The notes beneath the pieces were generated by a model. The model was given only the letters and a program-made list of their open reading frames with translations. It ran no database searches and had not been told where the DNA came from. A DNA stretch of 64,000 nucleotides from Massilia sp. Root418 (GTDB lineage Bacteria; Pseudomonadota; Gammaproteobacteria; Burkholderiales; Burkholderiaceae_D), in contig NZ_LMEC01000011.1 of NCBI RefSeq assembly GCF_001425265.1, forward strand, positions 559,585 to 623,584, in the 5' to 3' direction. This document shows, in pieces, positions 1 through 10,158 of the stretch. Numbering within the stretch: the stretch's first letter is position 1; each line of letters begins with the position of its first letter. The position numbers were made by a program, and so were the translations under genes.

Positions 1-1
1 T

Positions 2-265
2 CCGGACAAGTTCGGCGTGGCCGCGCAGCTGCCCACCGAGCGCCTGCCGTGCCCGTCCATGGTGCTGGCCAGCAGCAACGACCCCTGGATGACGGCGCAG
101 CACGCCGCGCTGTGGGCGCAGCGCTGGGGCAGCGAATACCTCAATCTCGGCGCGCTGGGGCATATCAACGCCGAGTCCGGCTTGGGCGACTGGCTGGCGG
201 GCCAGCGCCTATTGCAAATACTGGCTGAACGGGCGCACAATGAGCAGACCGTCAATGTTTTTTAG
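2..265 (+). CDS. RBBP9/YdeN-type alpha/beta hydrolase, C-terminal part
   Basis: Only the last ~87 codons are in the window; the frame is already open at base 2. The segment reads like the end of the small serine hydrolases of the RBBP9/YdeN family: a strand followed by SSNDPWM, which holds the acidic residue of the triad, and then GALGHINAESGLGDW, where the His of GHIN is the expected catalytic base. The nucleophile serine lies upstream, outside the window. The substrate is unknown, as for most of this family. A 27-base gap with a strong ribosome binding site leads into the peroxiredoxin gene, so the two may be cotranscribed. The GTG inside the frame at 17 is not the real start. Confidence 0.75.
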   Translation, partial: PDKFGVAAQLPTERLPCPSMVLASSNDPWMTAQHAALWAQRWGSEYLNLGALGHINAESGLGDWLAGQRLLQILAERAHNEQTVNVF

Positions 266-292
266 CCAACCGTACAGCACAAGGAGATTTAT

Positions 293-931
293 ATGACACT
301 ACGTCTGGGCGACACCGCCCCTGATTTCGAGCAGCAATCGTCGATCGGCCCGATCAAGTTCCACGAATGGGCGGGCAATTCCTGGGTGGTGCTGTTCTCG
401 CACCCGGCCGACTTCACCCCGGTCTGCACCACCGAGCTGGGCCTGACCGCCAAGCTGAAGCCGGAATTCGACAAGCGCAACGTGAAAGCCATCGCCCTGT
501 CGGTGGACCCGGTGGAGTCGCACACCGCCTGGATCAAGGACATCGAAGAAACGCAGAAAACCGTGGTGGGCTTCCCCATCATCGCCGACGCCGACAAGAA
601 AGTAGCCACCCTGTACGACATGATCCACCCCGAGCAGTCCGCCACGGCCACCGTGCGCACCCTGTTCGTGATCGATCCCAACAAGAAGGTGCGCCTGTCC
701 ATCACCTACCCGATGAGCACCGGCCGCAACTTCGATGAAGTGCTGCGCGTGATCGACGCGCTGCAGCTGACCGACGGCTACACCGTGGCCACCCCCGGCA
801 ACTGGAAAGACGGCGACGACGTCATCATTCCACTGACCGTGCAAGACCCGGACGTGCTCAAGCAAAAGTACCCGAAAGGCTTCAAGGCCGAGCGTCCTTA
901 CCTGCGGGTAACACCTCAGCCCAACAAGTAA
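293..931 (+). CDS. 1-Cys peroxiredoxin (Prx6 subfamily)
   Basis: A 212-residue thiol peroxidase that reduces hydrogen peroxide and organic peroxides. The peroxidatic site is HPADFTPVCTTEL, with the catalytic Cys at residue 45, and the Arg of TVRTLFVIDP fits the conserved active-site arginine. C45 is the only cysteine in the protein, so there is no resolving cysteine; with the long C-terminal extension (GNWKDGDDVIIP and after) this marks the Prx6 subfamily rather than AhpC or BCP. The start is well supported by AAGGAG seven bases upstream. It sits just ahead of sulfur-uptake genes; that may be chance, since the next gene is 96 bases away. Confidence 0.93.
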   Translation: MTLRLGDTAPDFEQQSSIGPIKFHEWAGNSWVVLFSHPADFTPVCTTELGLTAKLKPEFDKRNVKAIALSVDPVESHTAWIKDIEETQKTVVGFPIIADADKKVATLYDMIHPEQSATATVRTLFVIDPNKKVRLSITYPMSTGRNFDEVLRVIDALQLTDGYTVATPGNWKDGDDVIIPLTVQDPDVLKQKYPKGFKAERPYLRVTPQPNK

Positions 932-1027
932 TGCCTTGATGCGCCGCTGGGCGCATAAGCAAATAGAATTTTCGTTGTTTGGAATTCAGGCAAGTCTGTA
1001 TACCCTTGCGTTTCTTAAGGGGAATCT

Positions 1028-1801
1028 ATGGACTTGTCGTTTGTTGCTTCGGGTTTTGCTGTCGGCCTGCTGGTTGGCATGACGGGTGTCGGCGGCGGCT
1101 CGCTGATGACGCCCATCCTGACCCTGCTATTCGGCGTCTCCCCCTCGGTGGCCGTGGGCACCGACCTGGCCTTTGCGGCCGTCACCAAATCCGCCGGCAC
1201 CTTCACCCACCGCCTGCGCGGCACCGTGCGCTGGGACATCGTGCGCCTGCTGTGCATGGGCGCGGTGCCTGCCGCCATGATCGCCGCCATCGGCCTCAAG
1301 CAGTTCGGCGCGCTCGACAAGGAAATCGGGCAGGTAATACGCTATTCCATCGCCGGCTCGGTCATGCTGACCGTGGTGGCCATCCTGTTCCGCAGCAAGA
1401 TGCTGGCCTGGATCAACGCCCATCCCGAGCGCCAGCTGCAGGGCCGCGCGCTGGACGTGGCCACCGTGGTGTCCGGCTTCGTGCTGGGCACGCTGGTGAC
1501 CGTGTCGTCCATCGGCGCCGGCGCCGTGGGCGCCACCTTGCTGGTGATGCTGTATCCGCGCCTGAAGCCGGCCGAAGTGGCCGGCACCGACATCGCCTAT
1601 GCCGTGCCGCTGACCGCGGTCGCCGCCGTCGGCCACTGGTGGCTCGGTTCGATCAACTGGATGCTGCTGCTGACCTTGTTGGTCGGCTCGGTGCCGGGCA
1701 TTACCATCGGCTCCTGGTTTGCGCGCGCCGTGCCGGAGCGCGTGCTGCGCGGCTTGCTGGCTGCCACCCTGACAGCGGTGGCAGCCAAGCTGCTTGCGTA
1801 G
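1028..1801 (+). CDS. TauE/SafE family sulfite/anion exporter
   Basis: A 257-residue inner-membrane protein with about eight hydrophobic helices in two similar halves, the usual TauE/SafE (DUF81) layout. The first repeat opens with GLLVGMTGVGGGSLMTPIL, the family's Gly-rich half-membrane motif; the second half repeats it as TLVTVSSIGAGAVGATLL. Members move sulfite, sulfonates or other small organic anions. The start follows AAGGGGA. The gene is immediately upstream of the sulfate importer cysTWA on the same strand, so export of sulfite or uptake of a related sulfur compound is a reasonable guess from context; the sequence alone does not fix the substrate. Confidence 0.85.
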   Translation: MDLSFVASGFAVGLLVGMTGVGGGSLMTPILTLLFGVSPSVAVGTDLAFAAVTKSAGTFTHRLRGTVRWDIVRLLCMGAVPAAMIAAIGLKQFGALDKEIGQVIRYSIAGSVMLTVVAILFRSKMLAWINAHPERQLQGRALDVATVVSGFVLGTLVTVSSIGAGAVGATLLVMLYPRLKPAEVAGTDIAYAVPLTAVAAVGHWWLGSINWMLLLTLLVGSVPGITIGSWFARAVPERVLRGLLAATLTAVAAKLLA

Positions 1802-1810
1802 CCAGGCCAC

Positions 1811-1855
1811 GTCAGTGAGCTCGGCAATGAGCTCGGCAATGAGCTCAGCACTGAC
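1811..1855 (+). terminator. Hairpin with an internal 12-bp tandem repeat after the TauE gene
   Basis: The outer arms GTCAGTG (1811-1817) and CACTGAC (1849-1855) are exact complements. Between them lie two perfect copies of GAGCTCGGCAAT (1817-1828, 1829-1840) and a partial third; each GAGCTC is itself a palindrome. A short A-run follows. It probably acts as a weak terminator or processing site between the exporter and the cys operon, but it could also be an operator. Confidence 0.4.
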
Positions 1856-1955
1856 AAAACCGCATCTAAGCAAATGACAATTGCATCGTTTGCTTCATAA
1901 CTCCTCTATGCGATTATCCGGGCCTAAACTCGGAATTGTAATAAGAGGAGTATTC

Positions 1956-2831
1956 ATGTCTGCAGTCGCCATCCCGGCCGCCCCGCCGGTGACGTTCAAG
2001 TCCAGGAGCGCCCCTTACCGGGTGATGCCGGGCTTCAAGCTGTCGCTGGGCTTTACGATCTTCTACCTGTCGCTGATCGTGCTGATCCCCCTGTCGGCGG
2101 TGTTCCTGAAAACCTTCACCATGACGTGGGACCAGTTCTGGACTGCGGTCACGTCCGAACGCGTGATGGCCTCCTACCGCCTGACTTTCGGCGCCTCGCT
2201 GATCGGCGCCCTGATCAACGCGGTGTTCGGCTTCATCGTGGCCTGGGTGCTGGTGCGCTACCAGTTCCCCGGCAAGCGCATCATCGACGCGCTGGTGGAC
2301 TTGCCGTTTGCGCTGCCCACCGCGGTGGCCGGCATTACGCTGACTGCGCTGTATTCGTCCAACGGCTGGTTCGGCACCTTCCTGGAAGGTACACTGGGCC
2401 TGAAGGTGGCGTTCACGCCGCTGGGCGTGGTGGTGGCGCTCACCTTCATCGGCCTGCCCTTCGTGGTGCGTACCGTGCAGCCGGTGCTGGAAGACGCCGA
2501 ACGCGAACTGGAAGAGGCCGCCGCCAGCCTGGGCGCCAGCGCCTTGCAGACCTTTGTGCGCGTGGTGTTTCCGACCGTGCTGCCTTCGCTGATGACCGGC
2601 TTCGCGCTGGCCTTTGCGCGCGCCACCGGCGAATACGGTTCGGTCATCTTCATCGCCGGCAACATGCCCATGGTGTCGGAAATCACGCCGCTGTTCATCA
2701 TCACCAAGCTGGAGCAGTACGACTACGCGGGCGCCACGGCGATTGCCGTGGTGATGCTGCTGATCTCCTTCGTGCTGCTGCTGTCCATCAATCTGCTGCA
2801 AGCCTGGGCTCGCGGAAAGTCGGGGAAATAA
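1956..2831 (+). CDS. cysT: Sulfate/thiosulfate ABC transporter permease CysT (CysU)
   Basis: One of the two inner-membrane permeases of the CysTWA sulfate/thiosulfate importer, 291 residues. It has six or so membrane helices and the EAA loop that contacts the ATPase, seen as [15 protein letters not shown], followed by the family's [15 protein letters not shown] start it at 1956 ([11 protein letters not shown]), where AAGAGGAG sits upstream; the frame is open further upstream but has no ribosome site there. The stop overlaps the start of cysW (TAATG), which indicates translational coupling. The cluster encodes no periplasmic sulfate-binding protein, so Sbp or CysP must come from elsewhere in the genome. 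Confidence 0.95.
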   Translation: MSAVAIPAAPPVTFKSRSAPYRVMPGFKLSLGFTIFYLSLIVLIPLSAVFLKTFTMTWDQFWTAVTSERVMASYRLTFGASLIGALINAVFGFIVAWVLVRYQFPGKRIIDALVDLPFALPTAVAGITLTALYSSNGWFGTFLEGTLGLKVAFTPLGVVVALTFIGLPFVVRTVQPVLEDAERELEEAAASLGASALQTFVRVVFPTVLPSLMTGFALAFARATGEYGSVIFIAGNMPMVSEITPLFIITKLEQYDYAGATAIAVVMLLISFVLLLSINLLQAWARGKSGK

Positions 2832-3724
2832 TGAGTGCACCTACCGCAACGCCAACCGCGCGGCGCCGTGGCGAACTGGCCTCGGCGCCGAACATCCTGG
2901 AACCGCTGTGGGTGCGCGGCGTCCTGATCGCCGTGGCGCTGACCTTTTTGACCCTGTTCCTGTTCGTGCCGCTGGTGGCCGTGTTTGCCGAAGCGCTGAA
3001 AAAGGGCTGGGACGTGTACGCCTCCGCCATCGTCGAGGATGACGCGATTTCCGCCATCAAGCTGACCCTGATCACGGCCGTCATCGCCGTACCGCTCAAC
3101 CTGGTATTCGGCGTGGCCGCATCCTGGTGCATCGCCAAGTTCGAGTTCCGCGGCAAGAGTTTCCTGCTGACCCTGATCGACCTGCCGTTCTCGGTCTCGC
3201 CCGTCATCTCCGGCCTGATCTACGTGCTGCTGTTTGGCGCACAGGGCTGGTTCGGCCCCTGGCTGGCCGAGCACGACATCAAGATCCTGTTCGCCGTGCC
3301 GGGCATCGTGCTGGCCACCATCTTCGTCACCTTCCCCTTCGTGGCGCGCGAACTGATCCCGCTGATGCAGGCGCAGGGCAGCGAGGAAGAGGAGGCCGCC
3401 ATCGTGCTGGGCGCGTCCGGCTGGCAGACCTTCTTCCGCGTGACCCTGCCCAACATCAAGTGGGGCCTGCTGTACGGCGTGATCCTGTGTAACGCCCGCG
3501 CCATGGGCGAGTTCGGCGCGGTGTCGGTGGTGTCCGGCCACATCCGCGGCGAGACCAACACGGTGCCGCTGCAGGTGGAGATCCTCTACAACGAATACAA
3601 CTTCGCGGCCGCCTTTGCCGTGGCCTCGCTGCTGGCACTGCTGGCGCTGGTCACCCTGGCCCTGAAATCCTTTATTGCCTGGCGTCTGCATGAAGACTAT
3701 GCAGGCCACACTTCGGAGCACTAA
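2831..3724 (+). CDS. cysW: Sulfate/thiosulfate ABC transporter permease CysW
   Basis: The second permease of the sulfate importer, 297 residues, pairing with CysT in the membrane. The EAA loop reads [15 protein letters not shown], and [19 protein letters not shown] matches the typical CysW stretch after it. A charged N-terminal tail of ~35 residues precedes the first helix. The start codon shares its A with the cysT stop, and cysA begins three bases after the cysW stop, so the three transporter genes form one translationally linked unit. Confidence 0.95.
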   Translation: MSAPTATPTARRRGELASAPNILEPLWVRGVLIAVALTFLTLFLFVPLVAVFAEALKKGWDVYASAIVEDDAISAIKLTLITAVIAVPLNLVFGVAASWCIAKFEFRGKSFLLTLIDLPFSVSPVISGLIYVLLFGAQGWFGPWLAEHDIKILFAVPGIVLATIFVTFPFVARELIPLMQAQGSEEEEAAIVLGASGWQTFFRVTLPNIKWGLLYGVILCNARAMGEFGAVSVVSGHIRGETNTVPLQVEILYNEYNFAAAFAVASLLALLALVTLALKSFIAWRLHEDYAGHTSEH

Positions 3725-3727
3725 GCC

Positions 3728-4801
3728 ATGACGATCGCAGTCAAGAACATCAACAAGCGTTTCGGCGAATTCACCGCCCTGAACAATGTGTCGCTGGATT
3801 TCCCCACCGGCGAACTGACCGCGCTGCTGGGCCCGTCCGGCTGCGGCAAGACCACGCTGCTGCGCTGCATCGCCGGCCTGGAACACCCGGACTCGGGCCA
3901 GGTGCTCCTGGACGGCAAGGACGCCTCTGACCGCCACGTGCGCGAGCGCCAGGTGGGCTTCGTGTTCCAGCACTACGCGCTGTTCAAGCACATGACCGTG
4001 TTCGAGAACGTGGCCTTCGGCCTGCGCGTGAAATCGCGCGCCGAGCGCCCGTCCGAAGCGCAGATCAAGAAGAAGGTCATGGAACTGCTGGGGCTGGTGC
4101 AGCTGGACTGGCTGGCCGACCGCTATCCGCCGCAATTGTCCGGCGGCCAACGCCAGCGTATCGCCCTGGCGCGCGCGCTGGCGGTGGAGCCGCGCGTGCT
4201 GCTGCTCGACGAGCCGTTCGGCGCGCTGGACGCCAAGGTGCGCAAGGAACTGCGCCGCTGGCTGCGCCGCCTGCACGACGAACTGCACGTGACCAGCATC
4301 TTCGTCACCCACGACCAGGAAGAAGCGCTGGAAGTGGCGGACCAGGTGGTGCTGATGAACAAGGGGAACGTCGAGCAGATCGGCGCGCCGGACCAGGTGT
4401 ACAACCACCCCGCTTCGCCTTTCGTGTACGGCTTCCTGGGCAATGTGAACATGTTCCACGGGCGCGTGCACGAAGGCGTGATCACCACCGGCAGCGTGGC
4501 GCTGGACCTGCCCACGCACGGCGCAACGCAGGACAGCAAGGGCATCGCCTATGTGCGTCCGCACGAGCTGGAGGTGGACCGCTACACGCAGGGCGCGGAA
4601 GGCATCGTGGTCAAGCTGCGCCGCGCGCACGCCATCGGCCCGCTGGCCCAGCTGGACCTGGAGCGCGCCGACAACGCCGAGATGATCGAAGCGGTGATAC
4701 CGAACGAGCGCTACAGCCATCTTGGCCTCAAGGAGGGCGAGACCCTGGTGGTGCGGCCCAAGCGCCTGCACGTGTTTGTCGATGAGGGAACTGCGATATG
4801 A
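3728..4801 (+). CDS. cysA: Sulfate/thiosulfate ABC transporter ATPase CysA
   Basis: The ATPase that powers CysT/CysW, 357 residues, the normal length for CysA. All ATPase motifs are intact: Walker [11 protein letters not shown]-loop FVFQHYALF, signature [15 protein letters not shown], Walker [13 protein letters not shown] and the switch histidine in VTHDQEEAL. Residues beyond ~240 form the TOBE-like regulatory domain, including [14 protein letters not shown]. Its stop codon overlaps the ATG of the next gene (ATGA), so the regulator is translated with the transporter. Confidence 0.96.
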   Translation: MTIAVKNINKRFGEFTALNNVSLDFPTGELTALLGPSGCGKTTLLRCIAGLEHPDSGQVLLDGKDASDRHVRERQVGFVFQHYALFKHMTVFENVAFGLRVKSRAERPSEAQIKKKVMELLGLVQLDWLADRYPPQLSGGQRQRIALARALAVEPRVLLLDEPFGALDAKVRKELRRWLRRLHDELHVTSIFVTHDQEEALEVADQVVLMNKGNVEQIGAPDQVYNHPASPFVYGFLGNVNMFHGRVHEGVITTGSVALDLPTHGATQDSKGIAYVRPHELEVDRYTQGAEGIVVKLRRAHAIGPLAQLDLERADNAEMIEAVIPNERYSHLGLKEGETLVVRPKRLHVFVDEGTAI

Positions 4802-5730
4802 ACTTCCAGCAACTGCGTTCCATACGCGAAGCGGCGCGCCGCAACTACAACCTGACCGAAGTGGCCAACGCGCTGTTCACCTCGCAGCCCGGCGTGAGCC
4901 GCCAGATCCGCGAGCTGGAGGACGAGCTGGGCGTGGTCATCTTCGAGCGCAACGGCAAGCGCCTGACCGGCCTGACCGACCCCGGCAAGGGCATCCTGAA
5001 AATCATCGACCGCCTGCTGGTGGAGGCCGAGAACCTGCAGCAGGCCAGCCTGGAATACACGGGCCAGAACAGCGGTACGCTGACCATTGCCGCCACCCAC
5101 ACCCAGGCGCGCTACGCGCTGCCCAAAGTGGTGCAGAGCTTCCGCGCGGCCTTCCCGGAAGTGCGCATCGCCCTGCAGCAAAGCTCGCCGGAGCATATCG
5201 CGGAGTGGGTATTGTCGGGCAAGGCCGATATCGGCATCGCCACCGAGGGCCTGAGCCAGTTCCCGGACCTGGTGTCCTTCCCATGCTACCGCTGGAGCCA
5301 TCTGATCGTGGTGCCGGACAACCACCCGCTGCTGGCGCGCACCAATATCCGCCTGGAAGACCTGGCCGAGTTCCCGCTGATTACCTACGACGTGGGCTTC
5401 ACCGGCCGCGGCCACCTGGACGACGCCTTCGCGCGCGCCGGCGTGCGCCCGGACATCGTGCTCACGGCCATGGATTCGGACGTCATCAAGCAGTACGTGT
5501 CGCTGGGCCTGGGCGTAGGCATCGTGGCCTCCATGGCCTTCGACCACGGGCGCGACAAGGGCTTGCGCGCGGTGGAAGCGTCGCACCTGTTCGCGGCCAA
5601 CACCACGCGCCTGGCGGTGCGGCGCGGCGCCTATCTGCGCACCTATGCGCAGGAATTCATCCTGCAGTTCGCGCCCGAGCTGCGCCGCAGCGATATCGAA
5701 GTAGCCCTTGCCGGGGCTGAAGCGGCGTAA
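4798..5730 (+). CDS. cysB: LysR-type regulator CysB of sulfur assimilation
   Basis: A 310-residue LysR-type regulator. The N-terminal winged helix-turn-helix covers [20 protein letters not shown], and the remainder is a periplasmic-binding-protein-like effector domain. In this family CysB binds N-acetylserine or O-acetylserine and activates sulfate uptake and cysteine genes; sulfate or sulfide acts in the opposite sense. The ATGA overlap with cysA means it is expressed with its own targets, which suggests feedback. The close relative Cbl is the main alternative; location after cysA and the sequence [18 protein letters not shown] both favour CysB. Confidence 0.93.
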   Translation: MNFQQLRSIREAARRNYNLTEVANALFTSQPGVSRQIRELEDELGVVIFERNGKRLTGLTDPGKGILKIIDRLLVEAENLQQASLEYTGQNSGTLTIAATHTQARYALPKVVQSFRAAFPEVRIALQQSSPEHIAEWVLSGKADIGIATEGLSQFPDLVSFPCYRWSHLIVVPDNHPLLARTNIRLEDLAEFPLITYDVGFTGRGHLDDAFARAGVRPDIVLTAMDSDVIKQYVSLGLGVGIVASMAFDHGRDKGLRAVEASHLFAANTTRLAVRRGAYLRTYAQEFILQFAPELRRSDIEVALAGAEAA

Positions 5731-5746
5731 GCCAGCATTGTTGTTG

Positions 5747-5777
5747 CGGCGGGAAAACAAGGCCAACTTTTTCCGCC
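5747..5777 (+). terminator. Probable terminator after cysB
   Basis: An imperfect hairpin: CGGCGGGAAAA pairs with TTTTTCCGCCG around a ten-base loop 17 bases after the cysB stop. The T-run lies inside the 3' arm, so it is a plausible rather than a textbook intrinsic terminator. Confidence 0.4.
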
Positions 5778-5782
5778 GATCA
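5775..5782 (+). promoter_or_regulatory. Candidate flagellar sigma (FliA) -10 element of the chemotaxis receptor
   Basis: GCCGATCA matches seven of eight bases of the FliA -10 consensus GCCGATAA and lies about 90 bases ahead of the receptor start. The corresponding -35 region is poor, so this is only a suggestion, supported by the fact that receptor genes are often FliA-dependent. Confidence 0.25.
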
Positions 5783-5868
5783 TTATCAAATAGACATATA
5801 CTCGATCCAGCGTTCAGCTTCATTGCACCCCTTTTTGAAACATTGTTTTAAAGTTCAGGGAGCGTCAA

Positions 5869-7479
5869 ATGAATATTGGAAACTGGAAGATACGCACGCG
5901 CCTGGCCGGCGGCCTGGGCTTGTCGCTGGTGTTCATGGTGGGCATGTCCATCGTCGGCATTGGCAACCTCGGCAAGCTGAACGACGGCACCGGCGACCTC
6001 GCGGCCGACAAGGTGCCCAAGGTGATCGAAGCCTATGAAGCGGTGGGCGCGGTCAACGACATCGCCCGCGCCATGCGCAACGCCATGCTTTCCACCGACG
6101 CGGACACCGTGCGCAAAGAACTCAAGCGCGTGGACGACAAGAAGGCCGAGATCGCCAGCCACCTCGACAAGCTGGCTGCACTGATCGCGGACGATGAAGA
6201 TGCGGAAAGCAAGGCCAGGCTGAAAACCGTGCTGGACGCGCGCGAGCGCTACGAGGTGGTGCAGACGGCGTTTATCGCCAAGTCCGCCGACGCGGCCAAG
6301 CGCGACGAGAACGTGGTGTTCCTGCTGACCACGGTGCGCAAGGAACAGACGGCCTATCTCAATGCGTTGACCGAACTGGTCAAATACCAGACCGAAGCGG
6401 TGGCCAGGGCCAGCACGGAAGCCCATGCGGCCTACCTGGGCGCGCGCACCATGATGATCGCGCTGACCGTCATCGCATCCGCGCTGGCCGCGGCGGTGGT
6501 GTACTGGATCACGCGCAGCATCACGCATCCGCTGAACCGGGCGGTGGGCGTGGCCGAGGCGGTGGCCAGCGGCGACCTGACGCAGCGCATCGAGTGCGAC
6601 ACGGCCGACGAAACCGGGCAGCTGCTGCGGGCGCTGAAACACATGACCGAGAGCCTGGCGCGCACCGTGGGCCGGGTGCGCTCGGGCTCGGACACCATCT
6701 CCACCGCGTCCAGCGAGATCGCCAGCGGCAACCTGGACCTGTCGTCGCGCACCGAGCAGCAGGCATCCAGCCTGGAGGAGACCGCGTCCTCGATGGAGGA
6801 GCTGACGGCGACCGTCACCCAGAACGCCGAGAACGCGCGCCAGGCCACCACGCTGGTGGTGTCGGCCTCCGAGTTCGCCACCAAGGGCGGCAAGGTGGTG
6901 AGCGAGGTCGTCACCACCATGGGCGCCATCAAGGAGAGCTCGAACAAGATCGTGGACATTATCGGCGTGATCGACGGCATCGCGTTCCAGACCAATATCC
7001 TGGCGCTCAATGCGGCGGTGGAAGCGGCGCGCGCGGGCGAGCAGGGCAGGGGCTTCGCGGTGGTGGCCTCCGAGGTGCGCAACCTCGCGCAGCGCTCGGC
7101 GGCAGCGGCCAGGGAGATCAAGGCGCTGATCGGCGAGTCGGTGGAAACCGTGGACGCGGGCGCGCGGCTGGTGGACGAGGCGGGCACGACGATGGAGGGC
7201 ATCGTCAAGGCGGTGCGGCAGGTGGCCGACATCATGACCGAGATCAGCGCGGCCAGCCAGGAGCAGAGTTCCGGCATCGCGCAGGTGAACCAGGCGATCG
7301 TGTCGATCGACGATGTGACGCAGCAGAATGCGGCGCTGGTGGAAGAAGCGGCGGCGGCCGCGCAGTCGATGCGCGACCAGGCCGAGATGCTGGCCGAAGC
7401 GGTCAGCGTGTTCCGGCTGGCGGGGCAGCAGCACGGCGCGCATCCGGCGCCGCCCAAGCGTATGGCGTTGGCGGCGTAG
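5869..7479 (+). CDS. Methyl-accepting chemotaxis protein
   Basis: A 536-residue transmembrane chemoreceptor. The N-terminus has a short cytoplasmic tail and a first membrane helix (about 12-32). A periplasmic four-helix ligand domain follows to ~185, then a second helix in [18 protein letters not shown], a HAMP domain ([15 protein letters not shown]) and the long signalling coiled coil. The conserved hairpin tip that binds CheA/CheW covers [20 protein letters not shown] and the adjoining [20 protein letters not shown]. There is no C-terminal pentapeptide for CheR docking (the protein ends PKRMALAA), and no chemotaxis genes lie nearby, so it is an orphan receptor with unknown ligand. The start follows CAGGGAG. 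Confidence 0.95.
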   Translation: MNIGNWKIRTRLAGGLGLSLVFMVGMSIVGIGNLGKLNDGTGDLAADKVPKVIEAYEAVGAVNDIARAMRNAMLSTDADTVRKELKRVDDKKAEIASHLDKLAALIADDEDAESKARLKTVLDARERYEVVQTAFIAKSADAAKRDENVVFLLTTVRKEQTAYLNALTELVKYQTEAVARASTEAHAAYLGARTMMIALTVIASALAAAVVYWITRSITHPLNRAVGVAEAVASGDLTQRIECDTADETGQLLRALKHMTESLARTVGRVRSGSDTISTASSEIASGNLDLSSRTEQQASSLEETASSMEELTATVTQNAENARQATTLVVSASEFATKGGKVVSEVVTTMGAIKESSNKIVDIIGVIDGIAFQTNILALNAAVEAARAGEQGRGFAVVASEVRNLAQRSAAAAREIKALIGESVETVDAGARLVDEAGTTMEGIVKAVRQVADIMTEISAASQEQSSGIAQVNQAIVSIDDVTQQNAALVEEAAAAAQSMRDQAEMLAEAVSVFRLAGQQHGAHPAPPKRMALAA

Positions 7480-7507
7480 GCTTGCGGACGTTGACCGGGC
7501 GGCGCGC

Positions 7508-7594
7508 GGCGGGTTACGCCTTCGGCTAACCCGCCCTACTGGCCGAAGTCCGGCAATCGTAGGGCGGGTTAGACGCGCAGCGTCGTAACCCGCC
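7508..7594. repeat. GGCGGGTTA-type intergenic palindromic repeat, copy A
   Basis: Two inverted hairpins share the same core: GGCGGGTTA facing CTAACCCGCC (7508-7535), then GGGCGGGTTAG facing CGTAACCCGCC (7562-7594); the outermost arms are complementary too. It lies between the convergent receptor and TonB-dependent receptor genes, so it may serve both as transcription terminator. Related copies occur near 27.2, 45.0 and 54.8 kb. Confidence 0.8.
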
Positions 7595-7599
7595 GTGCA

Positions 7600-9996
7600 T
7601 CACCAGCTATAGCCCGCCTTCGCGTAGTAATAGCGCCCATTGAAGCCGTTCGGCGCAAAGCCGCTGTACGGGTTGATGCCGTTGTTATTGAGGTTATTCA
7701 GCGACGTCACCTGGTCCGGATACTTGTCCGTCACGTTGTCGACACCGGCGCTCAGCCTCCAGCTTTTGCCCAGTTTCACGCTGCCCGACAGGTCCAGCAC
7801 CCACTGCGGGCTATACACCTGGTCCTGCGCCGCCACGTTCTGCGGCACCGTTAAGCTGCCGTAGCGCGTGACCTGGCTGCGCGCGCTCCAGATGCCCGCC
7901 GTGTAATCGGCGGCCAGGCTCAGCTTGTCCTTGGGCGAACCCACCGTGGCGCGGTTCACGGTCTGGCGGTCGATCAGCAGCAGCTTGTCCCTCGTCAGCA
8001 CCGCCGGATTGTCCGCCACCCGCACGATGTCGTTCTTGTTGTGGTTATACGCCAGCGTGAAGTCCACGCGGTCGCGGTTGGCCAGGTCCACGCGGTAGGT
8101 GCTCACCAGGTCCACGCCCTTGGTGCGGGTGTCCACCGCGTTGGTGAAGTAGCGTGCCGCGCCCACCGGCGCGCCCTGCGCTGCCAGCGTGGCCTTCAGC
8201 GTGTCCGGCAGGATCAGGTTGGCCGAGAACAGGATGCGGTCGTCGATGTCGATGCGGTACACGTCCACCGTGGTGCTGAAGTTGCGGAACGGCTGCAGCT
8301 GCAGGCCCAGGCTCAGGTTCTTGGCCTTCTCCGGCTTTAGCGGCTGCGCGCCCAGCGCCAGCGCGGCGGCGCTGTTGACTGCGAACGTGCCGGTTTCAAT
8401 CGGCGTGTTGAAGCCGTTGATGATGGAGAAGTTGGTGGTGGTGATGGTGTAGTGCTGCTGCGCCAGCGACGGTGCGCGGAAACCGGAGGAGGCCGTGCCG
8501 CGCAGCGACACCGCGTCGCTGAAGGCGTAGCGCGCCGAGGCCTTGGCCGAGGTGGTGTTGCCGAAGTCGCTGTAGTTCTCGTGGCGTGCGGCCAGCGCGC
8601 CGGAGAACTGTTTGGTGAACGGCGCTTCCAGGTTTACGTAGATGGACTTGTTGTTGCGGCTGTTCTTGCCCGCATTGACGGGACGGAAGCCGCTGAAGCC
8701 CTGCGAGCCGCTGCCGCTGTAAGACGCGGCATCGCCCGCTTCGATCTCGTAGCTTTCGCGGCGTGCTTCCACGCCGGTGGCCAGCGTCAGTGGGCCGCTC
8801 AGGCCGGGCACGGCGAACTCGCGCGCCAGGTCGAAGTTGAACACCGACTGGGTGTTGGTCAGTTTGCCGAGGTGGAAGCTGGTCGGGCTCTTGTCCTTCA
8901 GGTCCTGGTTGACGGTGTTGTGGATGTTCAGGTCGAAGCGGTTGCTGCCGTAGTCCAGGCTGGCGTCCCAGCGCCATGCGCCGGCCGCGCCGCGCAGGCC
9001 GGCCGTGAGCGATTCGTCGATGGAGGTGCTGTCCTGCAGCGGCAGGAAGCCTTCCGGGAACAGGGGGCTGCGCAGCGCGCCGCCGTTCAGCGCGGTGCGC
9101 CAGGTGGCGGCGGCCTCCGTCTTGCGCTGGCCGAAATTGCCGAAGGCGTAGAAGTCGATGTCGTCGTTCACGTGCAGCTGGCTGTTGAAGAACAGATTGC
9201 GCGGCTTGGTGTCCGGGTCGCCGTAGCGCTGGTTCACCTGGCCGTAGCGCGGCTCGGCCTTGTTGCGCAGGTCGGGGCCGGCGCGGTTGGTCGGATCGCG
9301 GTCGGCCGCTTCCGCCGCCAGGCGCAGCCAGCCGCCGTTGCCCAGGTCGAAGCCGGCCGAGGCCTTGAGCGTGATGCTCTGGCCATCGCCTTCCTGGTAT
9401 TCGCCGTAGCCGATTTCCGCCTCGCCGCCCTTGGCGCCTTTTTTCAGGATGATGTTGATGACGCCGGCAATCGCGTCCGAGCCGTACTGCGCCGCTGCGC
9501 CGTCGCGCAGCACTTCGATGCGGTCGATGACGGCGATGGGGATGGCGTTCAAGTCCACCGGCGCGGAGCCGCGGCCCAGGGTGCCGTTCACGTTGACCAC
9601 CGCCGAGGCGTGGCGGCGCTTGCCGTTCACCAGGACCAGCACCTGGTCCGGCGACAGGCCGCGCAGCTGCGCGGGGCGCACGGCGTCGCTGGCGTCGGCC
9701 CCGGACGGGCGCGGGAAGTTCACCGAGGGCAGCACGCGGCCCAGCACGGTGGCCAGCTCGGTGGAGCCGGAGGCCTGCAGCTCGCGCGCGCCGATGATGT
9801 CGACCGGCGATTCGGAGTCGGCGGTGCGGCGGTTCCTGGCGTAGGTGCCGGTCACCAGCACGGATGGCACGTCGGCCTCGGGCGCGGACTGTACGCCCTG
9901 CGTGCTTTGCGCCGCAGCGGGCAGGCCGAGCGTGGCGATCAGGCTGAAGACCAGCGCTGCGCGGCCGGGGTGGGTTTGCGTGTGGCGGAAGCTCAT
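7600..9996 (-). CDS. TonB-dependent outer-membrane receptor
   Basis: A 798-residue outer-membrane gated channel. A signal peptide ends around PAAAQS. The plug domain has SVLVTGTYARNRR near the N-terminus, DQVLVLVNGKRRHAS, and IDRIEVLRDGAAAQYGSDAI leading to GVINIILKKG, all classic plug signatures. The rest is a 22-strand barrel ending in the aromatic residue W (YYAKAGYSW). Such receptors import siderophores, cofactors or plant-derived carbohydrates with energy from TonB-ExbBD. No uptake or sensor genes lie beside it, so the ligand cannot be named. The tonB-exbBD operon at 32.6-35.3 kb could energise it. Confidence 0.93.
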   Translation of the reverse strand: MSFRHTQTHPGRAALVFSLIATLGLPAAAQSTQGVQSAPEADVPSVLVTGTYARNRRTADSESPVDIIGARELQASGSTELATVLGRVLPSVNFPRPSGADASDAVRPAQLRGLSPDQVLVLVNGKRRHASAVVNVNGTLGRGSAPVDLNAIPIAVIDRIEVLRDGAAAQYGSDAIAGVINIILKKGAKGGEAEIGYGEYQEGDGQSITLKASAGFDLGNGGWLRLAAEAADRDPTNRAGPDLRNKAEPRYGQVNQRYGDPDTKPRNLFFNSQLHVNDDIDFYAFGNFGQRKTEAAATWRTALNGGALRSPLFPEGFLPLQDSTSIDESLTAGLRGAAGAWRWDASLDYGSNRFDLNIHNTVNQDLKDKSPTSFHLGKLTNTQSVFNFDLAREFAVPGLSGPLTLATGVEARRESYEIEAGDAASYSGSGSQGFSGFRPVNAGKNSRNNKSIYVNLEAPFTKQFSGALAARHENYSDFGNTTSAKASARYAFSDAVSLRGTASSGFRAPSLAQQHYTITTTNFSIINGFNTPIETGTFAVNSAAALALGAQPLKPEKAKNLSLGLQLQPFRNFSTTVDVYRIDIDDRILFSANLILPDTLKATLAAQGAPVGAARYFTNAVDTRTKGVDLVSTYRVDLANRDRVDFTLAYNHNKNDIVRVADNPAVLTRDKLLLIDRQTVNRATVGSPKDKLSLAADYTAGIWSARSQVTRYGSLTVPQNVAAQDQVYSPQWVLDLSGSVKLGKSWRLSAGVDNVTDKYPDQVTSLNNLNNNGINPYSGFAPNGFNGRYYYAKAGYSW

Positions 9997-10083
9997 GAAG
10001 GACTCTCTTGCATGTATAAAGCAAGGAGCTTAAAGAGGCGTTGCCAAATGTGGAAGGAATCCTTCCTGCTAAGCTTATGCCAG

Positions 10084-10128
10084 CCAGCTATATGCCGGCC
10101 AGCTATATGCCGGCCAGCTATATGCCGG
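10084..10128. repeat. Three perfect tandem copies of a 15-bp unit
   Basis: CCAGCTATATGCCGG is repeated exactly three times (10084-10098, 10099-10113, 10114-10128). It lies in the 162-bp gap upstream of both the TonB-dependent receptor (-) and after the end of the aldo-keto reductase gene (-). Each unit contains the near-palindrome CAGCTATATGCCG; a protein-binding role or simple slippage are both possible. Confidence 0.85.
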
Positions 10129-10158
10129 CGCCCCGTTATGCGGGGCGCATAGCAACGG

